Under the pieces are notes generated by a model that was not told where the DNA came from, did no database searches, and was given only the letters and a program-made list of their open reading frames with translations. A stretch of 64,000 nt of DNA from contig NZ_PGDQ01000015.1 in the NCBI RefSeq assembly GCF_003073135.1, positions 1-64,000 of the forward strand, written 5' to 3'. The position numbers were made by a program, and so were the translations under genes. This document shows, in pieces, positions 8,980 to 18,280 of this stretch; the first letter of the stretch is position 1; each line of letters starts with the position of its first letter. Source of the stretch: Euzebya rosea. GTDB taxonomy: Bacteria > Actinomycetota > Nitriliruptoria > Euzebyales > Euzebyaceae.

Positions 8980-8985
8980 AGCGTA
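8980..8985 (-). promoter_or_regulatory. -10 box of the Ddn-like gene
   Basis: On the minus strand TACGCT lies 7 bases before the ATG at 8972, leaderless spacing. Confidence 0.45.
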
Positions 8986-9031
8986 GGGTCTGCAGTGCAT
9001 GGAGGGGGTCGCGAGCAGCCGGTTGAGGTGT

Positions 9032-9056
9032 TACCGGTGGTATCATCTGCGGTGAT
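9032..9056 (+). promoter_or_regulatory. TetR gene -10 box and possible operator
   Basis: TATCAT (9041-9046) stands 8 bases before the ATG at 9055. It overlaps two short inverted repeats, TACC-GGT-GGTA (9032-9042) and ATCA-N7-TGAT (9042-9056), which could serve autoregulation by the TetR protein. Confidence 0.35.
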
Positions 9057-9690
9057 GTCGAGCCGCACTGCTGCCACCGAGGAACGCCGAGCGCGTCGCC
9101 GATCCGAGTTCCTGGACGCCGCTGACGCCGCCATCCGCGAGGCCGGCCCGGCGGTGACCATGGCGGACGTGGCTGCGGCTGCCGGGGTGACCAAGCCAGT
9201 CCTCTACCGGTTCATCAGCGACAAGGGCGACCTGGCCGGCGCGCTGGCCGACCGGTACGTCAAGCGGCTGCAGGACATCCTCGACGTGGAGCCCACCGAG
9301 GAGAGCGACCCGCGAGGCATGCTCGACCGGACGATCACGGCCTACTTGGCCTTCATCGAGTCCGAGCCGGAGATCTACGAGTTCCTGGTCCAGCGGGCCC
9401 CCGTGGAGTCGCCGGACGTCATCGAGCACCTCAGCCGCTTCACCCACCGGCTGGCCGGCAAGGTCACCGACGTCGTGACCGCCGAGCTCGAGCGGTTCGG
9501 CCGATCCACGGCCGGCGCGGAGGCCTTCGCCCACGGCATGATCGGCATGGTCCAGGCGGCGGGGGACTGGTGGCTGGCCCGCCGCAGCGAGGGCGAGCAG
9601 ATGAGCCGCGACCAGCTGGCCCGCCACCTCGTCCGCGTCCTCTGGACCGGCCTCGCCGGCCTCCCCCCGGCCGACCCCGAGACCACCTGA
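9055..9690 (+). CDS. TetR family transcriptional regulator
   Basis: A 211-residue repressor-type protein. The N-terminal helix-turn-helix is FLDAADAAIREAGPAVTMADVAAAAGVTKPVLYRFISDKGDLAGALADRY (about 18-67), with the V-T-K-P-x-L-Y-R-F recognition-helix pattern. The rest is an all-helical ligand/dimer domain. The ATG at 9055 is chosen over longer starts because it begins directly before the HTH domain and follows a -10 box. It faces the Ddn-like oxidoreductase, its likely target. Confidence 0.9.
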   Translation: MSSRTAATEERRARRRSEFLDAADAAIREAGPAVTMADVAAAAGVTKPVLYRFISDKGDLAGALADRYVKRLQDILDVEPTEESDPRGMLDRTITAYLAFIESEPEIYEFLVQRAPVESPDVIEHLSRFTHRLAGKVTDVVTAELERFGRSTAGAEAFAHGMIGMVQAAGDWWLARRSEGEQMSRDQLARHLVRVLWTGLAGLPPADPETT

Positions 9691-9745
9691 CCCCCGGGCC
9701 TGCGGCTGCCGTCCCGTCCGCCCGCCCCGCCCCGACCCGCCCCGG

Positions 9746-9877
9746 GGACGGAATTCGACCCATTTCCGCGGGGGAACGTCGTGGCTGGGTCAACTTCCGT
9801 CAGGGCGTGCCCGGGGTTCAGGGGTTTCGGCGCCTCGCAGGGGTGAATACCGTCGACGGGTGGGTCAAGATCCGCCA
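9746..9877. repeat. Dispersed three-arm element, copy A
   Basis: Arm 1 (9746-9762) is a near copy of TGACGGAATTTGACCCA. Arm 2 (9786-9802) is TGGGTCAACTTCCGTCA, its inverted complement. Arm 3 (9861-9877) repeats arm 2 as TGGGTCAAGATCCGCCA. Arm starts are offset by 40 and 75 bases, the same offsets as in copy B at 39241. No gene is visible inside. Confidence 0.75.
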
Positions 9878-9899
9878 ACGCCACAACGCGCTTCGGGGC

Positions 9900-10174
9900 C
9901 CCGGGCTGCCCTCCGGGCCTCGGCCCTCGCTGGCGCTCGGACCTCGTGTCCTCGGTCAGCCCTGCTTGCACAAGGGGGCTCCGCAGGCTCCGCCCCCTTT
10001 CGAACCCCCGGGCTGCCCTCCGGGCCTCACGAAGCGCCTGCGGCGCGGTTCGGGTCCTCGGTCAGCCCTGTTTGCCCAAGGGGGCTCCGCAGGCTCCGCC
10101 CCCTTTCGAACCCCCGGGCTGCCCTCCGGGCCTCACGAAGCGCCTGCGGCGCGGTTCGGGTCCTCGGTCAGCCC
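9900..10174. repeat. 106-bp tandem repeats with terminator-like hairpins
   Basis: About 2.6 tandem copies with copy starts at 9900, 10007 and 10113 (period 106-107 bp). Each full unit carries a hairpin with AAGGGGGC pairing with GCCCCCTT, at 9972-9999 and 10078-10105, and a second GC stem. The last copy ends within the stop region of the minus-strand ferredoxin gene. The 9691-10167 interval is otherwise noncoding: open frames across it are only a result of base composition. The hairpins can stop transcription from both sides. Confidence 0.85.
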
Positions 10175-10497
10175 TTGTACCGGAAGTCGTCCTCGCCGAT
10201 CTGGAGGAAGCCGACCGGATCGCCGCCCTCGAGGTGGTCCATGATGCCGGGGACGTCGGCCTCGGTGACGCCGCCGTAGTAGACGTCGTCGGGGTAGACG
10301 CCCACGACGGGGCCGACGCGGCAGGCCTCAAGGCACAGGGCGGCGACGACCTTGACGTCCTCGTTGCGGCGGCGTCCCTGCTCCTCCCGCAGCGCGTTGA
10401 AGATGTCGGCGCCCCCGAGGGGGAAGCACGACGGGCGGGGATGTTCGGGGTCGCGCTCGTTGATGCAGACGAACACGAACTTGCTGGGCTTCGACAC
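10168..10497 (-). CDS. Thioredoxin-like [2Fe-2S] ferredoxin
   Basis: A 109-residue protein of the (2Fe-2S) ferredoxin, thioredoxin-fold type. Four cysteines are placed as in the family: Cys11 (FVFVCINERDP), Cys24 (RPSCF), and Cys55/Cys59 (CLEAC), followed by the diagnostic VVGVYPDDVYYGGVTEADVPGI stretch. It is presumably a small cytosolic electron carrier. The GTG start at 10497 follows GGAGG at normal spacing. Its 3' end coincides with the last unit of the 106-bp repeats, so the array may have grown from the gene end. Confidence 0.88.
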   Translation of the reverse strand: MSKPSKFVFVCINERDPEHPRPSCFPLGGADIFNALREEQGRRRNEDVKVVAALCLEACRVGPVVGVYPDDVYYGGVTEADVPGIMDHLEGGDPVGFLQIGEDDFRYKG

Positions 10498-10549
10498 GTG
10501 ACCTCCGACGGGTTCGGTGGGGGACGATCGTAGTGCGGCGCACCTCCAC

Positions 10550-10555
10550 TACGCT
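10550..10555 (+). promoter_or_regulatory. -10 box before a 32-codon ORF
   Basis: TACGCT stands 7 bases before the ATG at 10563, the same leaderless spacing seen before certain genes of this window. Confidence 0.4.
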
Positions 10556-10562
10556 CCCGGAC

Positions 10563-10661
10563 ATGGAGTCCACCGGCCGCCTCGTCGGCGCGCACGTCCG
10601 GCTCGGCATGGTCCGCGATGCCGACATCGACCCCGCCGGCCACGCCAGGCCGGCCGGCTGA
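10563..10661 (+). CDS. Possible 32-residue small ORF
   Basis: Begins MESTGRLVGAHVRLGMVRDA and ends PAGHARPAG. It is supported only by a well-placed TACGCT box upstream and its position in an otherwise empty 190-bp gap. The end overlaps a GC hairpin (GCCGGCC and GGCCGGC around 10636-10657), so it could be a leader or attenuator peptide, or a remnant of a longer gene. No homologue is recognised. Confidence 0.3.
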   Translation: MESTGRLVGAHVRLGMVRDADIDPAGHARPAG

Positions 10662-10672
10662 GCCCGTCGGCC

Positions 10673-10678
10673 TAGACT
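10673..10678 (+). promoter_or_regulatory. -10 box of the Rieske-like gene
   Basis: TAGACT stands 7 bases before the GTG at 10686. Confidence 0.45.
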
Positions 10679-10685
10679 CCGGCGG

Positions 10686-11354
10686 GTGCCCGACGAGCAG
10701 CCGATCGACGCCTTCGACCCCCGGTTCCCCGACCGCGGGACCGAACGGGACGACGTCGACCGCAAGCGCAGCCTCGTCCAGTCACGTGGCCCGGGACCCA
10801 ACCCGGGCGATCCGAAGGTGCGCATCCTCCGCCTGGCGATCCCGGCCCTGGCCGCGGCAGCCATCCTCGTCATCGGGGCCGTCTTCTTCCAGGGCCTGCA
10901 GCCCTCCGGCGCCACCACGGTCGTCATCGGCCACGTCGACGCCGTCCGCGACGCCGTGGCGGACCGGCCCCGCCGGGTCTGCCTGAACGACAACAACCCC
11001 TGCGCCTGGATCACCGAGTTCGACGGCCTCCTGCACGCCTTCAACACCAACGGCCCGCTGCCGGAGGAGTACGGTCGCCTCGGGGTCGCCTGGTGCCCTT
11101 CCAGCGGATGGTTCGGCGCCAACTCCACCGGCTCGCGGTGGGACCAGCACGGGCAGATCGCCGAAGGACCCTCGCCGCGCTCCCTCGACCGGTTCACCGT
11201 CACCGTGGAGAACGACGGGGACGTGGTGGTCGACTTCGCGTCGTTGACCGCGGGACGTGCCGACTGGCAGGTGGAGGAGGTCCTGCCGCCCGACGGCCCC
11301 GCCTGCGAGGAGATCCCGTTCGAGCGCGACCCCGACCTCGACCTGCAACCCTGA
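10686..11354 (+). CDS. Membrane-anchored Rieske-like domain protein lacking cluster ligands
   Basis: A 222-residue protein: a polar N-terminus, one membrane helix (about 46-70), then an extracytoplasmic domain. The segment LLHAFNTNGPLPEEYGRLGVAWCPSSGWF (115-143) followed by GPSPRSLDRFTV (161-172) lines up with Rieske proteins of the QcrA type, where C-T-H and C-P-C-H-G carry the 2Fe-2S cluster. Here C-T-H reads N-T-N (120-122) and C-P-C-H-G reads C-P-S-S-G (137-141), so the cluster cannot be bound in the usual way. The family call is by motif reading only. The GTG start follows a -10 box at leaderless spacing. Confidence 0.6.
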   Translation: MPDEQPIDAFDPRFPDRGTERDDVDRKRSLVQSRGPGPNPGDPKVRILRLAIPALAAAAILVIGAVFFQGLQPSGATTVVIGHVDAVRDAVADRPRRVCLNDNNPCAWITEFDGLLHAFNTNGPLPEEYGRLGVAWCPSSGWFGANSTGSRWDQHGQIAEGPSPRSLDRFTVTVENDGDVVVDFASLTAGRADWQVEEVLPPDGPACEEIPFERDPDLDLQP

Positions 11355-11422
11355 CCGATCACACGACCCCGACCACGCGACCCCGATCACACGACCCCCG
11401 ACCACGAAGGACGACAGCACCG

Positions 11423-12169
11423 ATGGACATGGGACTCCGCGGCCGGGTGGCCGCCATCGCCGGCGGCACCTCCGGACTGGGCCTTGCGACCGCCGAGGCG
11501 CTGCGGGCCGAGGGGGCCACCGTCGCCGTCTGCGGCCGCAGCGCCGACCGGGCCGACGCGGTCGGCGACCGGGTCGACCACGTCGCCACCGTCGACGTCA
11601 CCGACCACGACGCCGCGACCGCCTGGATCGACGAGCTGGCCGACCGGCTCGGCGGGCTGCACATCCTCGTCGCCAACGCCGGCGGCCCACCCCAGGGCAT
11701 GGCGACCGCGTTCGACGTCGCCGACTACCGTGCCGCGGTCGAGCTGAGCCTCCTCAGCCAGATCAACCTCGTCCAGGCCGCCCTGCCGCACATCCGCCGG
11801 GCGGGCTGGGGACGCATCCTGTTCGTCACCTCCAAGTCGGTGAAGCAGCCGATCCCCGGGCTGGCGCTCTCCAACACCGCCCGCGCCGGCATCCTCGGCT
11901 ACGCCAAGTCCCTCGTCGCCGACCTCGGCGCGGGCAACATCACCGTCAACGTGCTGGCCCCGGGATCGACGCGGACGGCCCGCCTCGAGCAGCTCGCCGG
12001 CGACGACGTCGAGGCCGGCCTGGAGGCCATGGCCGCCAACATCCCGCTGGGGAGGGTGGGTCGCCCGGAGGAGTTCGGGGCCGCCGCCACGTTCCTCGCC
12101 AGCGAACGTGCCAGCTTCGTCACCGGCGTGGTCCTGCCCGTCGACGGGGGCGAGATCCAGGGGTTGTGA
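11423..12169 (+). CDS. Short-chain dehydrogenase/reductase (SDR)
   Basis: A 248-residue NAD(P)-dependent oxidoreductase with a Rossmann fold. GGTSGLGLATAEAL near residue 14 is the T-G-x3-G-x-G nucleotide motif, and NAGG sits near residue 90. The catalytic region is altered: LFVTSKSVKQPIPGLALSNTARAGILGYAKSL has the Ser at VTSKS, but the usual Tyr-x3-Lys reads as Asn-x3-Arg (SNTARAG), as in the FabG-like 'atypical' subgroup of SDRs. The C-terminal VTGVVLPVDGG is typical. The ATG at 11423 gives normal family length. The substrate is unknown. Confidence 0.88.
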   Translation: MDMGLRGRVAAIAGGTSGLGLATAEALRAEGATVAVCGRSADRADAVGDRVDHVATVDVTDHDAATAWIDELADRLGGLHILVANAGGPPQGMATAFDVADYRAAVELSLLSQINLVQAALPHIRRAGWGRILFVTSKSVKQPIPGLALSNTARAGILGYAKSLVADLGAGNITVNVLAPGSTRTARLEQLAGDDVEAGLEAMAANIPLGRVGRPEEFGAAATFLASERASFVTGVVLPVDGGEIQGL

Positions 12170-12219
12170 CTCCTCCGGTCGTCCACCCGCCGGCTGGCTC
12201 CTCCGGCCCCTCGGCGGGG

Positions 12220-12225
12220 TAGGGT
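12220..12225 (+). promoter_or_regulatory. -10 box of the DivIVA-like gene
   Basis: TAGGGT stands 8 bases before the ATG at 12234. Confidence 0.45.
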
Positions 12226-12233
12226 CCGCAGCC

Positions 12234-12680
12234 ATGATCGTGGTCATCCCGGTGGTCGTCGTGCTCGGCGGCCTCCTGCTGTGGGCGCTGTACGCCGAGG
12301 AGGTCCCCGTCGAGACGGGGCCGGTCCTGCGTCCGTGGGACGGCATCCCGACGACGGCCGACATCACCCGCACCGACTTCCCGCTGGCGGCGGTCGGCTA
12401 CGACCGTACGGCCGTCGAGCAGCACCTCGCCCGGGTCGCCGCGGCATGGGATGCGCTGCAGGGCGCCCACGCCCACATCACCCCCGATCCGGACGACCCC
12501 GCAGCTGGCCCGGTGCTGGCCGAGTCGCCGGACCCACCGCCCCCGCCGATGTCAGCCGCGCCGGGATCGGAAGAGGACACCCGGGCCGAGGACACCCGGG
12601 CCGAGGACACCCGGGCCGAGGATGCACCGGCCGGGGGCGCGCCGGCCGACCAGGCACCGCCGCGACCGCCGGCGCACTAG
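12234..12680 (+). CDS. DivIVA-domain-like membrane protein
   Basis: A 148-residue protein. An N-terminal membrane helix (about 2-21, VVIPVVVVLGGLLLWALYA) is followed by FPLAAVGYDRTAVEQHLARVAAAWDAL, matching the short DivIVA-domain motif (F-x3-x2-GYD-x3-V-x2-hydrophobic) found in actinobacterial cell-pole and division proteins. The C-terminal tail is Pro/Glu-rich with a 5-residue tandem repeat (EDTRA). It ends 12 bp before the next gene, whose -10 box overlaps its stop codon. It may help localise membrane or wall machinery; that is inference. Confidence 0.7.
   Translation: MIVVIPVVVVLGGLLLWALYAEEVPVETGPVLRPWDGIPTTADITRTDFPLAAVGYDRTAVEQHLARVAAAWDALQGAHAHITPDPDDPAAGPVLAESPDPPPPPMSAAPGSEEDTRAEDTRAEDTRAEDAPAGGAPADQAPPRPPAH
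12574..12620. repeat. 15-bp coding tandem repeat
   Basis: Three successive 15-bp units encode EDTRA-EDTRA-EDTRA-ED in the DivIVA-like protein tail. Such in-frame repeats can change copy number by slippage. Confidence 0.85.
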
Positions 12681-12683
12681 GCT
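12678..12683 (+). promoter_or_regulatory. -10 box of the membrane operon
   Basis: TAGGCT overlaps the TAG stop of the preceding gene and stands 9 bases before the ATG at 12693. Confidence 0.4.
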
Positions 12684-12692
12684 GCCCGCCTG

Positions 12693-13778
12693 ATGGGTGA
12701 GGACGGTCGGGTGGCAGCAGACGGGGGCGCAGCGTCCTCCTCGCGTGCCACGGCTGCCCCGCCGGCTCCCATCGCGCCCGCCTTCGCCCCGCCCGAATCG
12801 ACCAACGCGCCGGCGACCGGGTCCGTGGCCGCCGCCATGGAGCGCGACCGCCACACCGCCACCGTCTCACCCGCGGGGAACGGGCGGGCCCGTCCGGTCG
12901 ACCCGCCCGTGCCCAGCGGCCCCATGGGGTTCACCGACATCCTCGACGGCGCGTTCCAGCTGTACCGGGCATCCCGGCGGGTCATCGTCGGCGTGTCGCT
13001 CGCGGTCCTCGTGCCGCTCCACCTGCTTGTGGCCTTCCTGCAGCGCGACTCCGTCCTGACCGGCGGGCTCGGGGGCCTGCTGGAGGATCCCGAGGCCGCC
13101 GCCGCGCTGCTCGGCGAGGGTGGGGACCCGACCGCCGCCGTGGTCGGGCTGGTCCTGGTCCAGGCCACCGTCCTGCCGTTGCTCGCCGGTGGCTGGATCG
13201 CGCTGGCCAGCCGGGTGATCGACGGCGGCCAGCCCTCCGCGGGCGTGGTCGTCCGCACCTGGCGACAGCGCGGGCCGGCGTTGCTGGGGGCATGGTGGCT
13301 GCACGCCCTGGCCTACGCGGTGCCCGCAGCACCGCTCGCCCTGCTGGCGCTCGCCGGGGCAGAGGTCGCGGCCGCCGTGGCGCTGGCCCCGGTCCTCCTG
13401 CTCACCTCCCTGCTGCTGCCCTTCTTCGTGCGGGTCGCCCCCGCGGTCGTGATCGAGGGGCTCGGCCCGGTCGCGGCGATCCGACGTTCGGTGGCGCTGA
13501 CCAGGCGCCGGTACGCCGCGACCCTCGCGGTGGTCCTCGGCACGACGTTCGTGATCGCCCTGATCGCCACCCTCATCAGCGGGGTGCCGGAGGTCCTCGG
13601 CTTCATCGGCGGGTTCGGGTGGGCGTGGGTGCTGCTGGCCATCGCCGCCATCACCTCCGGCCTGATCCAGGGACCGCTCACCGCCCACACCGCGACGCTG
13701 ATGTTCATGGACTCACGGGCCCGCCTCGAGGGCCACGACCTCGTGCAACGGGCACGACGCCGGCGGGAGCTGCCATGA
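12693..13778 (+). CDS. Glycerophosphodiester phosphodiesterase-type membrane domain protein
   Basis: A 361-residue integral membrane protein with a disordered Ala/Pro-rich N-terminus (1 to about 70). The phrase MGFTDILDGAFQLYRASRRVIVGVSLAVLVP (about 76-106) is typical of the multi-pass membrane domain found in GDPD-family and DUF7544-like proteins. About six hydrophobic segments follow. No catalytic GDPD domain is present. It is first in a tightly coupled operon (ATGA overlap with the next gene) with DUF4129, DUF4350, MoxR and DUF58 genes. Confidence 0.75.
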   Translation: MGEDGRVAADGGAASSSRATAAPPAPIAPAFAPPESTNAPATGSVAAAMERDRHTATVSPAGNGRARPVDPPVPSGPMGFTDILDGAFQLYRASRRVIVGVSLAVLVPLHLLVAFLQRDSVLTGGLGGLLEDPEAAAALLGEGGDPTAAVVGLVLVQATVLPLLAGGWIALASRVIDGGQPSAGVVVRTWRQRGPALLGAWWLHALAYAVPAAPLALLALAGAEVAAAVALAPVLLLTSLLLPFFVRVAPAVVIEGLGPVAAIRRSVALTRRRYAATLAVVLGTTFVIALIATLISGVPEVLGFIGGFGWAWVLLAIAAITSGLIQGPLTAHTATLMFMDSRARLEGHDLVQRARRRRELP

Positions 13779-14425
13779 CCCCGCTGCTGGCGCAGGCCTC
13801 GCCCGAGGAGGTCCGCCGGGCGGTCGAGGAGGTGCTCGGACGGCCCGAGTACCGCCAGACCGCAGCCGGGGACTCGTTGCTGGACCGCCTCGTCGATGCG
13901 CTCGTGGAGCAGCTCGGACGGCTGCTGCTGCGCCTCGCCGGCCAGGGCGGGGACGGGTCGTGGGTGGGCAGCGTGGTGCTCGCGGTGCTGGTGGTCGCCA
14001 TCGTGGTGGTGGCCTGGCGCACGCTCAGCCGGTTCCGACGTGGCCACACCGTCGATCCGATCGTGGACGGGCCCACTGGTCGTTCCGCTCGGGACTGGGG
14101 CAGCGAAGCCGCCTCGCACGCTGCCGCCGGCCGTCACCGTGACGCGCTGCGCTGCCGGTACCGCGAGACGGTCGCCCTGCTCGCTCGGGCGGGCCTGCTG
14201 GAGGAGGTGCCCGGCCGCACCACGGGCGAGTACGCCGCCGCGCTGGCCGACGCCCTGCCCGCCGGCCGGACTGCCTTCGACCGGCTGACCCGCCTGTTCG
14301 AGGCCGCCTGGTACGGCCGCCGGGACGTCACCGCCGAGGACGTGCAGGACGGGCTCGACGCGCAGGCTGCCGTCGTCGCCGCCGGCTCGTTGCCGTCCCC
14401 GGTCGGCGGAGGGGGGAGCGGGTGA
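13775..14425 (+). CDS. DUF4129 domain membrane protein
   Basis: A 216-residue protein with a single membrane helix (about 69-90, GSVVLAVLVVAIVVVAW). The cytosolic C-terminal DUF4129 region contains RDALRCRYRETVALLARAGLLEEVPGRTTGEYAAALA and FEAAWYGRRDVTAED, the family signature. It starts at an ATG overlapping the upstream stop by four bases and ends overlapping the GTG of the next gene. DUF4129 genes usually sit with MoxR/DUF58 genes, sometimes fused to transglutaminase domains. The role is unknown. Confidence 0.85.
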   Translation: MTPLLAQASPEEVRRAVEEVLGRPEYRQTAAGDSLLDRLVDALVEQLGRLLLRLAGQGGDGSWVGSVVLAVLVVAIVVVAWRTLSRFRRGHTVDPIVDGPTGRSARDWGSEAASHAAAGRHRDALRCRYRETVALLARAGLLEEVPGRTTGEYAAALADALPAGRTAFDRLTRLFEAAWYGRRDVTAEDVQDGLDAQAAVVAAGSLPSPVGGGGSG

Positions 14426-15556
14426 CCCGGCGACGCTGGGGGATCCTCGGGGCCGTCGTCCTCGTGGTGGTCGCGGTCGTCGCGATCGGGCCGCGGCGGG
14501 GGGACGGGCCGCCCCTCGACCCCGACTCGACCGGGCCGGCCGGTGTGGCCGGCATCCTCGACGTGCTGGAGGAGGTCGGTGCCGATGTCGAGGTTGCCGA
14601 CGGCGTCCCCACGGCCACCCACGCCACCGCGCTCGTGATCCTCGACCAGATGACCGACGACCAGCGAGCCGGCGTCCGCAGCTGGGTCGCCGACGGCGGG
14701 ACCCTCGTCGTGGCCGACCCGCTGTCGGCGCTCGCCCCGGGACTGGGTGGGGTCACCAGCATCGCCTTCACCGAACCCACCATCGAGCCGGCCTGCGACG
14801 CCCCGGCCGTCGCGGGCGTGGAACGGGTCAGCGTGGCGGACGGGATCGTCTTCACCCTGCCCGAGGGGGCGACGGGCTGCTTCCCCCGCAACGGCGGCCA
14901 CTGGATGGTGACCGAGGAGGTGGGGGAGGGCCGCATCGTCAGCCTCGGCGGCCCGTTCACGCTGACCAACGAGCTGCTCGACGCCGCCGACAACGCCGTC
15001 CTGCTGGTCAACCTCCTCCAGCCCGTCGACGACCGCGCCGTCCGCGTGGTCACCGGTGACGACCCGACGGCCCGCGGCGAGGACGGCCTGCTGGCGATCC
15101 TGCCCGAGCAGGTCCAGGTCGCGCTGCTTCAGATCCCGTTGCTGTGGCTGGCGATCCTGTGGTGGCGGGCACCCCGCCACGGCCGACCGGTGTGGGAGGA
15201 CCCGCCCGTCCGGGTCGACGCCTCGGAGACGACCGTGTCCACCGGCCACCTGCTGCAGCGTGCCGGCCGAGCGGCCGACGCCGGGGCGGTCCTGCGGCAG
15301 CAGGCGCTGCTGGAGCTGCACAGCCGGCTGGGCATCCCCGACGACGTGCACGGCGAGGAGCTGATCACCCTCGTGGCCGACCGGACCCGCCTTCCCGCCG
15401 AGGACCTGCGGGCAGCCCTCGACGGGCCGTTGCCCCACACCGACGACGAGCTGGTCCTGCTCGCCCGCCGGACGGCCGCCCTGCGTCGCACGCTGCACCG
15501 CGTGGACGCCCACCGACCCCCGACCGACGACCTCGTGCCCGACAGGAGCCCGACCC

Positions 15557-15564
<8 letters not shown>
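14422..15564 (+). CDS. DUF4350 domain membrane protein
   Basis: A 380-residue protein. The N-terminal membrane helix is about residues 5-22. A GATase-like DUF4350 domain follows, with VAGILDVLEEVGADVEV, LVILDQMTDDQRAGVRSWVADGGTLVVADP and GRIVSLGGPFTLTNELLDAADNAVLLVNLL. A second membrane helix (VALLQIPLLWLAILWW, about 234-249) precedes a cytosolic tail. It is translationally coupled on both sides (GTGA overlaps). It is a conserved partner of MoxR and DUF58 proteins; the biochemical role is not known. Confidence 0.85.
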
Positions 15565-16515
<951 letters not shown>

Positions 16516-16519
<4 letters not shown>

Positions 16520-17865
16520 TCCCCACCCGGCGGCTGCCGGCGGCCCTCCTGCTGGTGGGCCTCCTCGTGCTGCCGTTGGGCACGTGGGGCGCAGGCACAT
16601 GGGTGCTCGGCAACCTGCTGCTCCTCGTGGCGGTCGTCGTCGACGTGGCCCTCGCGGTGTCGCCCCGCCGACTGGTCCTCCAGCGCGAGGTCGACCAGGT
16701 CCTCGTGATCGACACCGACGCCCGGCTTCGGTGGGTGGTCACCAACCCCACGCGACGACGGGCACGGGTGCACCTGGCCGACGCCCTGCCCGAGAGCCTG
16801 CGCGCCGTCGACCGGCGGGCCCGGGTCGTGGTGCCGGGCGGCGCGCGGGTCCACGCCGACGGGACCGTGCGGCCGGCCCGACGCGGGGCCATCGACCTGG
16901 AGGCCGTCACGCTCCGGTCGCGTGGCCCGCTCGGCCTGGTCGACCGCCAGCGGACCGTGCCGGTCCACACCCGGGTCCGGGTCCACCCGGCCTTCCCGAG
17001 CCGCCAGGAGACCGAGCTGCGGCTCCACCGGGCCCTGCGCCTCAGCGAGGGCGTCCGGACGGTTCGCCTGCGTGGCCAGGGCACCGACTTCGAGTCGCTC
17101 CGGGAGTACACGCCCGACGACGAGACGCGTCGCATCGACTGGGCCGCCACCGCCAGGGCACTGCGGCCGATCGTGCGGACCTACCGGGCCGAACGCAACC
17201 AGCACGTGCTGATCCTGCTCGACCACGGGCGCACGATGGCGGGCCGGATGGGCCGACGACCGATCGACGATCGCCACGACGGCCCCGAGCTGCTGGGCCG
17301 AGCCCCGCGCCTGGAGCACGCCATGGACGCGGCGATGGCGCTGACCCGCATCGCCACCGGCCTCGGTGACCGCGTCGGGTTGGTCACCTTCTCCGACGTG
17401 GTCACCGGCACGCTGCCGCCCCGGGGCGGCAACGCCCAGATGACCCGGCTGGTGCAGACGCTGGCCGACATCGACCCCGAGCTGGTCGAACCGGACTACC
17501 GCGGCGCGTTCGGTGAGGCGCTGGCCCGCTACCGGCGACGGGCGCTGGTGGTCGTGCTCACCGACCTCGCCGCCGGTCCCGTCCACGAGTCGTTGGTCCC
17601 GGCGCTGCCCCTCCTCGGTCGACGCCACCTCGTCCTCGTTGCCTCCCCGGCGGATCCCTCGATCGCCGCCTGGACCACCGACGCCCCCCGCGATCCGACC
17701 GCCGCCTACCGGATGGCGGCCGCGATCGAGGCGGAGGAATCGCGTCGCCGGGTCAGCCGCACGCTGCGGACCGTCGGTGCGACCGTGGTCGACGCCACCC
17801 CGACGCTGCTGCCCGGACGGCTGATCGACGCCTACCTCGACCTCAAGGCCGCAGGGGCGCTGTAG
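16516..17865 (+). CDS. DUF58 domain protein
   Basis: A 449-residue protein with two N-terminal membrane helices (about 5-20 and 28-48). A beta-rich region follows, then the DUF58 signature LRGQGTDFESLREYTPDDETRRIDWAATARA near 191-215. The last part is a von Willebrand A-like domain (ILLDHGRTMAG, VVLTDLAAG). The metal-site Asp-x-Ser-x-Ser is degenerate (DHGRT). It is the last gene of the operon, with a GTGA overlap to moxR. It is presumed to be the MoxR-activated partner at the membrane. Confidence 0.92.
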
Positions 17866-17887
17866 CCGGCGTCCTCGTCGGCTCGGG

Positions 17888-18280
17888 TCAGCGGCTGGCG
17901 ATCGACCGACGGGCCCATGCCAGCGCGGCGACGATGACGACGAGGACCACGCTTCGGCCCATCGCCCCGTCCGCGTCCGAGCCCCCGGCAGCCGCGTCGC
18001 CGAGCTGCAGCACCAGCAGGACCGCGAAGACGGTCAGCGCCGCGGTGGTGGCGGCCCCGGATCCCCGCAGCACCATCACGCCGAGGGCGGTCGTCGTCAG
18101 TCCCAGGACGAGCAGTCCGCCTGCGGCCCCGGGTGACAACAGGATGAGGTCGCTGGCCATCGCCAGGAGGCCCAGCACGGCGTTGGCGAGGCCCAGCAGG
18201 ACCAGGAGTCCCCCGGCGGTTCGGGCGGGCCAGGCGCGGGCGGTGGGTGTCGGACGGGTGGCGGCGTCGGTCTGGACCAT
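17888..18280 (-). CDS. Four-helix membrane protein of unknown function
   Basis: About 130 residues with four hydrophobic segments: GGLLVLLGLANAVLGLLAMA, LILLSPGAAGGLLVLGLTTTALGVMV, AALTVFAVLLVLQL and SVVLVVIVAALAWARRS. The ATG at 18280 is preferred because GGGGGAA precedes it; an in-frame GTG at 18316 would add 12 residues. It converges on the DUF58 operon with 22 bp between stops. No family was recognised. Confidence 0.65.
   Translation of the reverse strand: MVQTDAATRPTPTARAWPARTAGGLLVLLGLANAVLGLLAMASDLILLSPGAAGGLLVLGLTTTALGVMVLRGSGAATTAALTVFAVLLVLQLGDAAAGGSDADGAMGRSVVLVVIVAALAWARRSIASR

Noticed and set aside
9900-10174. CRISPR array
   Set aside because: Units are 106 bp, adjacent without unique spacers, and no cas gene is present.
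9570-10533. Overlapping plus-strand frames with repeated GLRRLRPLSNPRAALRASR-type segments
   Set aside because: They come from the 106-bp noncoding repeats and the antisense of the ferredoxin gene; no start signal or family match.
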